This document shows, piece after piece, positions 11,374-22,797 of a stretch of DNA of 64,000 nt. The translations under genes and the position numbers were made by a program. The notes beneath the pieces are model-generated. The model was not told the DNA's origin and made no database searches. It saw only the letters and a program-made list of their open reading frames with translations. Origin of the DNA: Boesenbergia rotunda (taxonomy: Eukaryota > Streptophyta > Magnoliopsida > Zingiberales > Zingiberaceae); assembly GCA_024364735.1 (NCBI GenBank), contig JAGFNQ010005404.1, forward strand, positions 227,067 through 291,066. The letters are read 5' to 3'. Each line of letters opens with the position of its first letter. The first letter of the stretch is position 1.

Positions 11374-11604
11374 GAGAAGTGGGGAAGCTGAAATATTTTA
11401 TTAGCTCGGACGTTTTATTGAATTTATTCCTTATATATGCATTGACTAATAAAATTCATAAATTCATGAAGAGGTATTTGACATGAAATTAAACTTTGCT
11501 TTTTTATAGAAGTAAGACATTTGAAATAAATTTATAATTTGATTATTTAGATTTGGTTTAATCTAATAATATCTCTCGTAAATCAAATATATTTTTTATT
11601 CCTA

Positions 11605-12190
11605 GAGTTGCAAGATTTCTTGAAATATAAATCCTCCAAGGGGCATTGTAAATATATAAGTAAGTTGTTCGTTGTGTGACAATACTCTATGTTGATTTCA
11701 CCTTTATTAATAAGTTCTCTTAGGAAATGAAATCATAAGTGGATGTGTTTTGTTCTTCCATATAGCATCGGGTCATTTAAATCAAATTATCGAACTGTTA
11801 TCAAAATATAATATTGTTAGATATTTTTGCTTGCATTTTAAATTTTCAAAAACTTCTCCTCCATAAAGTTTGACATCTGACTGAAAGTGCTGCTATATAT
11901 TATGCTTTGGTAGTTGAAAGTGTTATAATTGGTTGCTTCTTTGAATACTAAGAGATTGCCTCATTTCCAAGATTGAAAATATAGTTAAAGATACTTTGAG
12001 AATCATCAATACTTCCTCCAAGTTCACTATTTGTATGACCAATAAGTTTGATGGACACATGTGCTTTGTAGAATATGTCATAATCAATCATTGTTTCTTT
12101 TATATATCGAAGAATCTGTTTTGCAACTTTCCAATGGTTCAAAAAAGGTTTTTCTATAAATTTGCAAATCAAACTTACTGCAACCCTCAT
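11605..12190 (-). pseudogene. Relic copia RNase H fragment
   Basis: Minus-strand translation from 12190 gives HWKVAKQILRYIKET, then KLIGHTNSE and GSIDDSQS, the copia RNase H region. After a stop it continues with YSKKQPIITLSTTKA and decays through further stops toward 11605. No LTRs or target duplication are visible. It lies upstream of the BURP promoter. Confidence 0.82.
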
Positions 12191-12440
12191 CGATTGCCCT
12201 CTTCTCTCTTCATCGCCCGACGCCCAACCTTTCTTTTTCCCTCTTCACGCGCGACTTTCGTCTCTTGGTTTGAGCATCGCTTACCCTCCTTCCCTACAGA
12301 GGTGATCCCTTCCGGCGCATCACAAAGGTAAGCGTCTCTTTTGATTTAGGGTTTTTTCTCTTGGTTAGGTAGGTTATTTTCCTCTGTTTTCTATGAGATC
12401 TATGTTTAGTATTTGATCTGGTTAGAATCTTTAGAATTGG
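12191..12440 (+). other. Possible 5' exon and intron start, gene unknown
   Basis: C/T-rich leader-like sequence followed by a good splice-donor context (AAAGGTAAGCGT at about 12326). After removal of 12441-15482 the A/T-rich, intron-like sequence continues at 15483. No protein is recognised. It may be the 5' part of the unit ending with the ORF at 15810. Confidence 0.3.
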
Positions 12441-15400
12441 TATTAAATACGGTCAATTAAAAACCGATAGAATAATTTTTTTTCCGGAAAATATATTGGA
12501 AGATTACGATTATCACACTAGGGTAAAGGGTTTCAAATAATTCTTAAATTACGAAAGGGTAAATAATCTAACCCTAGAAATTTATTGAGGTGGATTACAA
12601 TAAATTGAAGGGTTAAATAGCTAAAACCCTTACCCTAAGAGTATAATTCGAATTTCTAAGAGTTGAGGGGCCTTTCTGCAAAAGACTCATCCCTTATAAA
12701 CACTATTTCCTCTCTTCATTCGCACGCAGCCACCCCGAGCCTTTCTCTCTTCTTCCCTTCGCATGCCCTAGCTCATAGCCATTGCCCGACGACGATTTTG
12801 TTTCCTTTCCGCTCGATCCGAGCAGAGAGCTTCCCTTCCTCCCTCAATCGTACCTAAGGTCAGCCGCGTATCCTCCAATGGCTGTGAATCCTTGTTCCTG
12901 TTTCCCCTGATCATGCGCCCTCGACCTGGGGTAGGCGATTTAAGCATTGAAGGAGGTGTCGCCGGTACTACGGGCCACTCGATAGTGGTGGCTACTTTCA
13001 GAGGTATGTTCTCGTGACTCATCACCTGTGAGTACGATCTTTCGCATTGTGAACTTGATTTCTGTTGGATCAAAAGAAATCGATTTTTCCTTACGCAAGG
13101 TTTCATTTATAGAGATCCACTTCTAGAGCCTGTGTTTTTCTCTCTGAGGCGATGTACTCCATTTCCACCGAAGATTGAGCTCGGACACCAGGAGGGGTCA
13201 TTGGGAAGAAGGAAAGTCCAAAGGCAAATCTTTCCCTGCGCTCACTAATCCGGCACACCAAGGTAAGAACTGTTTCTTTGGTATTGAGGTTGGAGGTTGA
13301 TTAGCATGATGAATTGGTGTAGCTTGATTGATGGTATTGCTGTATAGATTGTCATGGTAATGGAATAGGTTGTTTTCGAATGGTTTATTCTGGGAACTTA
13401 TAAGTCTGCCCTGTTCCTTGTATTTGCCGTGAGCTATGATGCTAAGGGGAATGCTTGTTAGAGATGTCAGTGAGATTGGTTTAGATTAGATGGTAAATGA
13501 TTTATTATAACCTTAATCAAGCTAATAATAGAGGTTAACACATTGGATTAGATGTGATCCATAAAAGTGTTTAATCAAGGAATGTTGATTAGTTGAAACC
13601 AATCATTCACCATTGGATTAGGATCCCCTAATTGAATCATGATTTGGTTGTGGAAGTGGGGCTAGACCTAATTTAACCTTAGAATGGATTAGATTAGGAA
13701 CCCTATATAGGATGGAACCTAATATAATCTTTGGATGAATTAGATTAGGACTAATGAGGGATTTGATCAAAATTAATTAAAGAATATCAATTAATCCAAC
13801 TTAACCATCAACTAGATTAGCTAAGGGTCGTTACGACTAAGGTTAATCTTAATACAATTTAATTGTTAGCTACTATTATTTGTGCAAATAGCTAAGAATA
13901 TACCTTTGATACAGGGCATTGATTGGATTTATCATTGTTGATTATCGGACGGGAGGTTCTTTTTGATACGAGCATCTCTCTTGAGGTGGGTACCTCTGAC
14001 TTATCTCTTTAGATATTGTCATATTTCTATGCATAGTTTGTTATAGATAGCAGTAAGTTTATTTGTTTACCTTCTTTAGTATATCTTTACTTGACATCTG
14101 TGGCTTATTCTTGAGATGATCTCCCTCTAGTTCCATACAGTCTCGATGGTTGTCATGTGTGTATACGTGCATAGATGTAGTGATATGTCCTCTCGCATTT
14201 GACATTGATGGATCACTAGTTACATTGCCAATATACCTAGTAGGTTACTTGTATCCCATGATATAGGATTCAGACTTATACATAACACACTGAGGTGATA
14301 GATGAGGACTTGGTGGATGTTGCATGTGTTAGTGTCATACACCATCCTTGCATTGTTGCATACTGACGATCATCGACTCCTATGTAGTCTGAGCCCATCG
14401 CCAGTTACATAAGGATAAGCACACACATCCACTCAGGGTAATGACTATCATAGAGTGTGTGCATTTGCCCTGTATTGCTCTGCTTGGCCACTATTTGGAG
14501 AGTGGTTCCGGAACGTGGTAGCAGCCAGGATTCCCTTCTCGTCCTGAGACACGAGAAGATGAGAGCGATACTCCCCCATTGCTTGGGGTAGGAGGGTGCC
14601 CTCCGCCAGCATCCTGTCCACTCGGTCACTCAGGAGCAGTGATAGCAGAGTGCGTACAGTTGTCACAACCCTACCCACTTAGACGTTCATTTATGATAGG
14701 TGGACGATGGTCTGACTGGTGTTAGGGGTGACACATGTCATTGCAACATGTGCATATTTTGCATCGTGCATTGTTTATGCTTGCTATATTTGATTGTTGC
14801 ATTTTGATTGACATGCACATACAGGAAACATGTATACCTTGGATTATGTGTTGTACTTGTTCTATAGGGATTAGTTTCTACCACCCTACAAGATAGATGG
14901 ATTCTAGTATGTACATACATTCAGTATCTTCAGTGTATGCATTTTCTATTGTACATATGAGACTGTATCAGCGTGACTCTTACTGCTAGTATAGCTTACT
15001 ATGTATATCTGTTTAGGTATCCGCTGAGTTCATTTGAACTCACACCGTTGCCCATTTTTTTAATTTCAAGTTGATATCTGCCAGGGGGCCCGGGTTGCCA
15101 GTCCCATGCTCGTGACGACGTTCGTTTCTAGTTTTACATTTTACTTTCAGATTTTGAGCATGTTATGTTTCATTACGCCGTATTGAATTATCGTGGACTT
15201 GTAGTATGTGGTTTTCTTTCTTGGATTGTACTTTTGAGTCCTATGTTAGACTGTGTGTTGGGGTTTCGCTGCGTTCCTGCCCACCTGGCAGCTCAGGTAA
15301 GTTGGTACTTTGGTTTTATGATATGATGTCTTACATTATATAGTTTATTGTGGTTTTGAGGCCTGAGGCCAAATTTATACTACGTGTGATGTTTGTATCT

Positions 15401-15482
15401 ATGTGTAAATTATCCGTTGGATAGGGGAGATGTTATCCGATTTTATATTGGATCAGCGGCTCCTGGGTCTCGGGGCGTGACA
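12441..15482 (+). mobile_element. Putative large solo LTR (about 3 kb)
   Basis: The stretch ends GGGGCGTGACA at 15482, typical of plant LTR termini, and is flanked by ATTGG on both sides (12436-12440 and 15483-15487). The left end reads TATTAAATAC, not TG, so that border is less sure. A TATA-like CTTATAAACA at 12693-12702 precedes a long C/T-rich transcribed-type stretch, the same plan as the solo LTR at 56161-59930. No gag or pol is found. Probably a ty3/gypsy LTR; the lineage is unknown. Confidence 0.45.
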
Positions 15483-15487
15483 ATTGG

Positions 15488-15809
15488 GATGTTCGATTAA
15501 TTTTTCAACTGGATGAAATTAGCATGGTAATCTATTTTTCAACTACCTGAAGGTTTTAATGTGTTCTTGGATGGGTTATATAGTAATGCTTTTGAAGAAT
15601 CATTACTGCAGACCTATGAAAAAAATATAATTTGATGATTGATAGATGGCATTTGGTTTTCTTTTGGATGTGATATAGGTGGAGTTGTTAACAAATTTTG
15701 TAGCCTGATCTTAGAATATTGGTAACAAATTTTGTAGTCGGCTCAACTTGTATGGTTTTGATTCTTATTTATTATTGGTAACCTCTTTTGTTATGCGGTG
15801 TAGATAAAT
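15488..15809 (+). other. Non-coding, intron-like A/T-rich sequence
   Basis: T-rich sequence ending TTATGCGGTGTAG just before the ORF at 15810, which could be a splice acceptor. Nothing else is recognised. Confidence 0.3.
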
Positions 15810-16031
15810 ATGGCACGATCTCCTTTTAACAATAGAAGATGTAGATTGATGTGCACTTTATGGAATATGTATGGAATGCTCCTTGTTTGTTTGGTTGTCA
15901 TTCTTTACCAACTTGCAATACTTGTCTATCGTCGAAGTAAGATTCATCAAATAAAAAGTAGAGTAGTCAAACGAATTGCTCATATGAAATGGATGTTTAG
16001 CCTTACAAAAGAGAGTGATGAGATGTGTTAG
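15810..16031 (+). pseudogene. Possible PIF/Harbinger transposase-like N-terminal fragment
   Basis: A 73-codon frame has an Arg-rich start, a hydrophobic segment (about residues 20-42), then the block VKRIAHMKWMFSLTKESDEMC, which recalls the region before the catalytic domain of plant HARBI1/ALP1-like proteins. It stops abruptly and nothing of the DDE domain follows. A Harbinger-like terminal repeat with TAA follows at 16351-16388. I am not certain of the family. Confidence 0.33.
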
Positions 16032-16350
16032 TGAACTCCTAATGGATGAGATATGTTGTGACTTGTGACTACTTTTGCTTATGTCACTACTTTAATTTTT
16101 GTGAACAGATTAGTATTTTAGTACTTCAACTATGTTGGTGAATCAGATTGATTATTTAATACAATCTGGAGTTTCGGACACACCAAGGACAATGATTAGT
16201 AAGAGGTTATTCTTTCAATCAATCTAGAATACATAAGTATTGAATTAAAATATCATTGAATTTTTTTAAAAATAAAATAGTTTTGTTCATGAGTATGTAA
16301 TTATTTTTATATTTTTACTAATAAAGATAAAATAAAAATTTTATTTGATA

Positions 16351-16385
16351 TTCATTCCCTAATCTAAGCTAAACCAAGCAGCCCC
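16351..16385 (-). repeat. Candidate terminal inverted repeat of a PIF/Harbinger or Tourist element
   Basis: On the minus strand it begins GGGGCTGCTTGGTTTAGC, close to the Tourist/Harbinger end type, and is bordered by TAA, that group's 3-bp target duplication. The matching left end was not found. Confidence 0.42.
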
Positions 16386-16438
16386 TAATGGGAATAATAC
16401 ACATTCCAATATCTATACCAAGCACCAACAATCCAGCA

Positions 16439-18275
16439 TGTTAGATGTGTATACTAAAAGACTTGCTCTTTTATAAGATCATCTATATTTTTGAAAAGAG
16501 AATCACAAGAACACTAGATGTGTGTTTACATTAGTATATGCATAAAAGTGTAATATTGTGCATTATAGATAACATGGTGTGTGGTGACACACGGAAGATC
16601 GTGTTATCAGCCCCTTGTATAGTATAAGTAAGAGGCTCACAGCCAAGATGGAATTGGACAAACCATTGGGTTGGTTGTAGTGTAATTAGGTGTGGTTTAT
16701 CTTGACCATAGAATTACACTAGTGTGTTTTGTGTGCATTGAGCAGGACCAAAACTAGAGATCATCCAATTTGTACTGACTTAATAATTGGATTGGATCTC
16801 GAATTTATTATGGAGTACAATCTCTGAATCCCGATATAATAACGAGCACGTATTATTAATATTTATTTCTTTGATTTACCAATGGGCGAGATTTATTCTG
16901 TTAAATCGATTGGCCTGGTAAGTTGGGAAATAATATTAATTATATGGTGTGTCATTGATTATTGACGGAATCCGTGTCCTGGTGAGTCGGGATGATAATG
17001 CCCCCTTGTCGAGCTCATAGGGTTCATCATGTTAAACCCTCCAAGTGGATTTGATCCAACATGAAAATAAGGTTGAGTGGTACTAGTCAAGGAGCCAGAA
17101 GTCGATTAATTAAAATTGTCAGTAATTAAAATTAATCGACGGGCATTCGATATCTTAAACACGGAGGGATGGATGACTCATTATAAGTGGAGCCCATATG
17201 AAAATATGGGGGTTGGTGAGGAAGTTCAATGAAGATCATTTAGTGGAATGGATATTCAATAATGGATTGGTTTTAGATCCATTAGTGGGCCAAGATCTAA
17301 CTCCTCCTCTTGGTCCGTACCTTAGCCCTATATAAACCCCATGAGATCATGAAACCAAGGAATTAATCCAATTAATCAACCCAAGGTTCTCTCTCTTTTC
17401 CTCTCCCTCTTCTCTCTCCTAGGTCACGACAAAGGGGTGAGAGCTCTCTCCTTCTCCCTTTCTTCTTCCTCCCTCAACCTCTCGGTAGGTGGTCATCACT
17501 AGACAAAGAGGGACCTCTCTTCTCTCTTTTGTGGTGGCCGGTGAGGAAGGAGTGGTCACTGGCGGCTGGTAGGCAGCAAGAAGAAGGGTGCGGCGATGCC
17601 ACCACAAGGTTTGAGGAGAAGGGTCTTCGGCCAGATTTGGGTGAGGAAGAAGGACTCTCTTCTCCCACTTCATCTTCTCCACTCTCCTCTCGAGGTTGCT
17701 GAGGGTCGGCTGGATGTGGGTGGCTCACGGTGGCCGGCGGCGCAAGGCAAGAAGAGGAGAAGGCTGGCGGTAGCCAAACCCTAGGGTTAGGGTTTGGGCT
17801 TGGCGTGGAGAAGTGGTTATTTGGAGCACCTTGGTGATCTTGGTTCTCGGTAGCTCGTCGCCCACACAACGTCCGGGAGGGAAGGGACATAAGGTAGAAG
17901 GCTACGAGGTAAAGAGTGGTATATTTCTCTCTCGACTCTTTCTTTAGTCTCGTCATTTTATGTGGCATGTTTATTTAATTATCTTGTTTAATTATTTGAT
18001 AATTAATGGTAGATAATTAAATAATGGACCCTGATAATAAACATAAAAATCAGCGATCCACTCGTCGTCTTTTCCGCGATCGTTTGGTTAGAAGAATTAC
18101 AAGGCTCGATCTTTGTGATTGGCCAAGTTGTAATTCGTACCGAACGATACGATGACGAGATGGTCGTTGGGAGACAGGTCTCCATTCGGATTAATTTTTT
18201 AATCCGTAGACATGGAGAGGTCTCTCAAGGATGACCAAGTATTCGCTAGGGAAACCCACCAAGCCATACCCAATA
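16439..18275 (+). repeat. 5' LTR of B1
   Basis: 1837 bp starting TGTTAGATGTGTATAC. It ends CCCAATA, where the B2 copy has the expected CCCAACA. TATA box (TATATAAA) at about 17329-17336, followed by C/T-rich sequence. Similar throughout to 20138-21749, which has internal deletions. Confidence 0.88.
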
Positions 18276-18277
18276 AT

Positions 18278-18289
18278 TGGTATCAGAGT
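18278..18289 (+). promoter_or_regulatory. Primer-binding site of B1
   Basis: TGGTATCAGAGT, one mismatch from the initiator tRNA-Met complement kept in B2. Confidence 0.85.
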
Positions 18290-18465
18290 TGAGGTTTCCG
18301 ATTTTGTGTGTTTAGGATTGGTTAATTTATGCACTTTTCGTATATTTTATTTTGCTGGATGATATGTGGATGTGTGTAGGCTAACTTTGTGTTACAGGCA
18401 CTAGATTCCAACATATCATGAACAAATAATTGATGTATGTGATGGTTGTGCTATTTTTGTAAATT

Positions 18466-19092
18466 AATTAAATCCTCGGGGTTGACGAGGCTGGGTAGTA
18501 TTTAATTTTTGTAATTAAATATGGCACATGTTTAGCTGAACTTTTTGTTTACTTTCGATCTAGATTTCATGTACACTCCTTCGTGGAGTATAGGATCGAT
18601 GATGTAAATAATTAGCTAGTCATCTCGGCTCGGAGATCCCTTGAAGATAGCTTGCGCATGGTGTAGGGAGGAGTAGATGAGGTGACGACACGACTGGAGG
18701 TGCATTGGAGACCAAGGCCATGAAAGTTGAAAAATCTAGGATTTTCTTTTTCATTATGTTGGTTATGTGCTTGTCGTGTGTGTGCTTGTTAAAATTCTTC
18801 AAATTAAATAACAAAGTGGGAGAGGGACCCTAAGGGTCTCGTGACCTCCATTACAATCCGATAAGTGATGCGAACAAGTCTGTACGTTGGCTCTGAGTGC
18901 CTCCTCCCCATCGGATGGGCTTGTTCTACGGATCACTGGGTCGGAAAAGACTATAGAAAATTATTGAAGAGCGTGTGTACTTCCCCATCGGACGACACAT
19001 AATCGGAAATAATTCTCTTAGTGTCATGTAATGGTAAACACTTAGATGTGAATAATAGTATCCTCCCCATTGGAGTCACTACTATTATTTGC
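18466..19092 (+). promoter_or_regulatory. B1 leader stem-loop series
   Basis: The untranslated leader between primer site and gag holds several inverted repeats. 18466-18507: 8-bp stem AATTAAAT/ATTTAATT around an inner CCTCG/CGAGG hairpin. 18872-18926: GAACAAG/CTTGTTC, outside it GTGAT/ATCAC. 18973-19000: TGTGT/ACACA. 19048-19092: 10-bp AATAATAGTA/TACTATTATT plus three more pairs with G-U. The loops of the last three share CTCCCCATCGGA or a near-copy (TTCCCCATCGGA, CTCCCCATTGGA). Stems differ between them. Confidence 0.65.
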
Positions 19093-19331
19093 AGGGCCGA
19101 AGTGAACTAACTATTAATCTTACTTGTCAAAAAATTAGGTTGACAAGATAGTAAGATTGATGGGTAAAACCTTATCTAACTAATGTAGAGTTCGTATACG
19201 TCCACACGAATGTGGCATGCGAATTCTCGATGTTTGAGGTGTTGGTTGATTTTGAAAATTTATTGTTTTGAGAAATCAATTTGTTTTCAAATTCTAAAGT
19301 AGTGTGTGTTGTGATTCTCAGAATTTTCAAA

Positions 19332-20137
19332 ATGGCCTTTAACCCACTATCGACCATACTTAAGGAGAACAAACTTACTGGACCCAACTATATTGACTGG
19401 AAAAGAAACCTAGACAACGTCCTTACTGCTGAAGAGTACAAATATGTATTCTTTGAGGACTGTCCTGAAAGGCCTAGCGAGAACTCTAGTGAAGAGTAGA
19501 GGGAGCGCTGTAAGAAGGGGGTCAAGGCAGATGAGATGGCGTGGTGCTACATTCTGGCATCTATGTCGAATGTATTGCAACATCAGCATCAGGCCATGCC
19601 CACTGCTTATGCAATGATGCTAAACCTCAAGGAGCTCATCGAGCACCAGGGTCGGGCCGCTAGGCAGGTTGAGATGAAAAACCTGATGACGACTACTATG
19701 GTCGAAGGGACACCCGTTAGGGATCATGTCCTGAAAATGATGGCCCACCTCAATGACATTGAGGTACTGTGAGCACAAATCGATGGAGAAACCCAGGTCG
19801 ATATTATACTCCAGTCTCTGCCTAGGAGTTTTGAGCAGTTCCGGCTCAACTATAACATGAACAAGCATGAGTATACATTGGGGGAACTGCTAGGAGAACT
19901 CCAGGCGGCAAAGGGCCTATTTCGTCAGAGCTCGCTGACCTTAGTTACTCAGAAGGTTTCTACTTTTGTGCTGAAAGGCAGGAAGAAGAAGAAACAAGGT
20001 GGGTTCAAGAAGGGAGCAGCGGCAGCATCGCAGGGACCTCGGACTGGCCTGAAGTAGCCGAAAGGCAAGTGCTTCACGTGTAAGCAAACTGGGCACTGGA
20101 AGACGAACTATCCCCATCATCAAGACAAAGGTATTTC
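19332..20137 (+). pseudogene. B1 gag, broken
   Basis: Starts MAFNPLSTILKENKL, a usual copia Gag N-terminus, and continues to a CCHC knuckle near 20070 (CFTCKQTGHW, last Cys changed to Tyr). Stops lie at 19497, 19770 and 20055. It ends where the B2 LTR begins. The stop at 19497 is shared with B2. Confidence 0.88.
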
Positions 20138-21749
20138 TGATAGATGTGTATACTAAAAGATTTGCTCTTTTATATATAAGATCATCTTTATTTTGAAAAG
20201 AGAATCACAACAACACTAGGTGCTTGTCTATATTAGTACATGTATAAAAGTCCTTTACATTGCATTGTTGATAATATGGAGTGTGGTGTCACACTGAAGA
20301 TCATGTTATCAGTTCCTTGCTTAGTATAATGACGGGCACATATGATTAATTATTATTTCTTTGATTTACCAATGGGTGATTGATTGATAGGCCCGGAAAG
20401 TTGAAAAATAATATTAATTATATGGTGTGTCATTGATTATTGATGAAATTCGTGTCCTAGTGAGTCGAGAGGATGATGCCCCCTTGATGAGCTCAAAAGG
20501 TTCATCATGTTAAACCCTGCAGGTGGATTTGATCCAACATAATGGTAAGGTTGAGTGATATTAATTAAGGATCCAGAAGTTGATTAATTTAATTTGTCAG
20601 CAAATTAAATTAATTGATGGGCATTTTATATCTTAAACACGGGGGGATGGACGACTCATAATATGTGGAGCCCATATGAAAATATGGGGGTTGGTGAGGA
20701 AGTTCAATTAAGATCCTTTAGTGGAATGAATCTTAATTAATGGATCGGGTTTAGATCCATTAGCAGGCCAAGATCCAACTCCTCCTCTTGGTCCCTACCT
20801 TGGCCCTATAAATACCCCATGGGATCATGAAACCAAGGATAATCCAAGAGTTGACACCTTAGGTCTCTCTCCTCTCTTCTCTCTCTCCACTCCTCCCTTA
20901 GGGTTTTGGCTAGCGCCAAGGAGAAGAGGAGTTCTCCTCCTCGGTTCTTCTTCCCTTCTCCACCAACCTTCGGCTGGGACTCACAGAGACAAGGGAGAGT
21001 AGTTCTCTTTCTTTTGTGGTGCTCAGCGGGGGTGGAGAAGCTGCCGGCAGCTGGTGGGAGGCGGCGCCGCAAGGTTGGAGGTGGGAGTGTTGTTTCGGCC
21101 GATTGGGTGAGGACTCTCCTTCTTTATCTTCTTCTCCATCCTCTCTAGGTCAGCAGCTGATCCGGTAGCACTTGGGTGGCTCTAGTGGCCGGCGGCGAGA
21201 GGGAAGAGGAGGAAGTGTGTCGCCGCAAGGGAAGCCCTAATTCTAGGGTTTCTTGTTTCGGCAAAGACAAGAAGAAGAGCTTCGTTGGAACACCTTGGTG
21301 ATCTCGGTTCTCGGTAGCTCGTCACCCACACGACGTCCGGGAAGAGAGGGACATAAGGTAGAAGGCGACGAGGTAAAAGGGAAGGTATAATCTCTCCCTT
21401 AGCTCCTTTTGTTCTTTTGTGCCATGTTAATTAGCTTCGTCATTTCATGTGTATTAATTAATTATTTTGATTGTGAATCATGGTGAATAATAAATTAATT
21501 GGACCCCGACCATAAACACAAGAACCGACAATCCACTCGTCGTCTCTTCCGCGGTCATTCGGTTAGGAGAATTACAAGGCACGATCTTTGTGATTGGCCA
21601 AGTTATAATTCGTACCGAACGATACGATGGCGTGATGGTCGTTGGGAGTCGGGTCTCCATTTGGATTAAATTTTAATCCGTGGACATCGAGAGGCCTCTC
21701 AAGGACGACCAAGTTTTCGCTAGGGAAACCTGCCAAGCCATACCCAACA
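20138..21749 (+). repeat. LTR of B2
   Basis: 1612 bp, TGATAGATGTG...CCCAACA. TATA box (TATAAATA) at 20807-20814. Homologous to the B1 LTR along its length, with deletions near 20330 and in the C/T-rich half. Confidence 0.88.
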
Positions 21750-21751
21750 AT

Positions 21752-21763
21752 TGGTATCAGAGC
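21752..21763 (+). promoter_or_regulatory. Primer-binding site of B2
   Basis: TGGTATCAGAGC, initiator tRNA-Met complement, two bases after the LTR end. Confidence 0.88.
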
Positions 21764-21934
21764 TGAGGTTTTCGGTTTTGTGTGTTTAGGATTGATTAAT
21801 TTTTTACATTTTTCATATATTTTATTTTGCTGGATGATATGTGGATGTGCGTAGGATACTTTGTGTTACAGGCATGAGATTCCAACTTATCATGGCCAAA
21901 TAATTGTTGTGAATGGTTGTGAAATTTTTGTAAA

Positions 21935-22559
21935 TTAATTAATCCTCGGGGTTGACGAGGCTAGGTAATATTTAATTTTTGTAATTAAATACGACACATG
22001 TTTAGCCGAGCTTATTATTTTACTTTCGATCTAGATTCATGTACACTCCTTCGTGGAGTATAGGATCTATAATGTAAATAATTAGCTAGTCATTTCGGCT
22101 CGGAGATCCGTCAAGGTGGCTTTCGCATAAGGGAGGAGCGGACGAGGTGATTACACGACTGGAGCATTGGAGACCAAGGCCATGAAAAGTTAGAAAATCT
22201 AGGATTTTCTAGTTTCATTATGTTGGTTATGTGCATGTCATGTGTGTGCTTGTTAAAATTCCTCAAACTAAATTACTAAGTGGGATAGGGACCCTAAGGG
22301 TCCCGTGACCTCCATTACAATCTGACATGTGATGCGAACAAGCCCACGCGTTGGCTCTAAGTGCTTTCCTCCATAACGGATAGGCTTGTTCTACGGATCA
22401 CAAGGTCAGAAAAGATTATAGGGAATTATTGAAAAGCATGTGTACTTCCCCAACAGAAGGCACATAATCGTAAATAATTCTCTTAGTGTCGTGTAATGGT
22501 AAACACTTAGATACAAATATTAGTATCATCCCCAACGGAGTCACTGCTAATAATTTGTA
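21935..22559 (+). promoter_or_regulatory. B2 leader stem-loop series
   Basis: Homologous to the B1 series. The inner CCTCG/CGAGG hairpin is kept near 21944-21960. The next stem is 9 bp, GAACAAGCC (22336-22344) with GGCTTGTTC (22383-22391), where B1 has a G-U pair. The third is ATGTG/CACAT (22438-22465). The last, 22512-22559, pairs about 14 bases with one bulge and carries paired substitutions relative to B1. Confidence 0.62.
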
Positions 22560-22797
22560 GGGCCGAAGTGAACCAACTATTAATCTTACTTGTCAAAAAA
22601 TTAGGTTGACAAGATACTAAGATTGATGGGTAAAACCTTATCTAACTAATGTAGAGTTCGTATACGTCCACACGAACGTGGCATGCGAATTCTCGATGTT
22701 TGAGGTGTTGGTTGATTTTGAAAATTTATTGTTTTGAGAAATCAATTTGTTTTCAAATTCTAAAGTAGTGTGTGTTGTGATTCTCAGAATTTTCAAA

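Larger units (their letters stand above)
16439..20137 (+). mobile_element. Element B1: copia family B, LTR plus gag only
   Basis: Full 5' LTR, primer site, long leader and a broken gag. At 20138 a second LTR of the same family starts inside the end of gag, just after the zinc knuckle. No protease or pol of B1 is seen before that point. Either B2 inserted here, or the two form a head-to-tail unit by recombination. Confidence 0.85.

Noticed and set aside
13446..13465. Candidate left end of the Harbinger-like element (TAAGGGGAATGCTTG)
   Set aside because: Too many differences from the right end, and it lies inside the putative LTR.
17474..17968. 164-codon minus-strand frame in LTR B1
   Set aside because: It lies in the C/T-rich transcribed part of the LTR, has low-complexity Ser/Pro content, and is broken in LTR B2.
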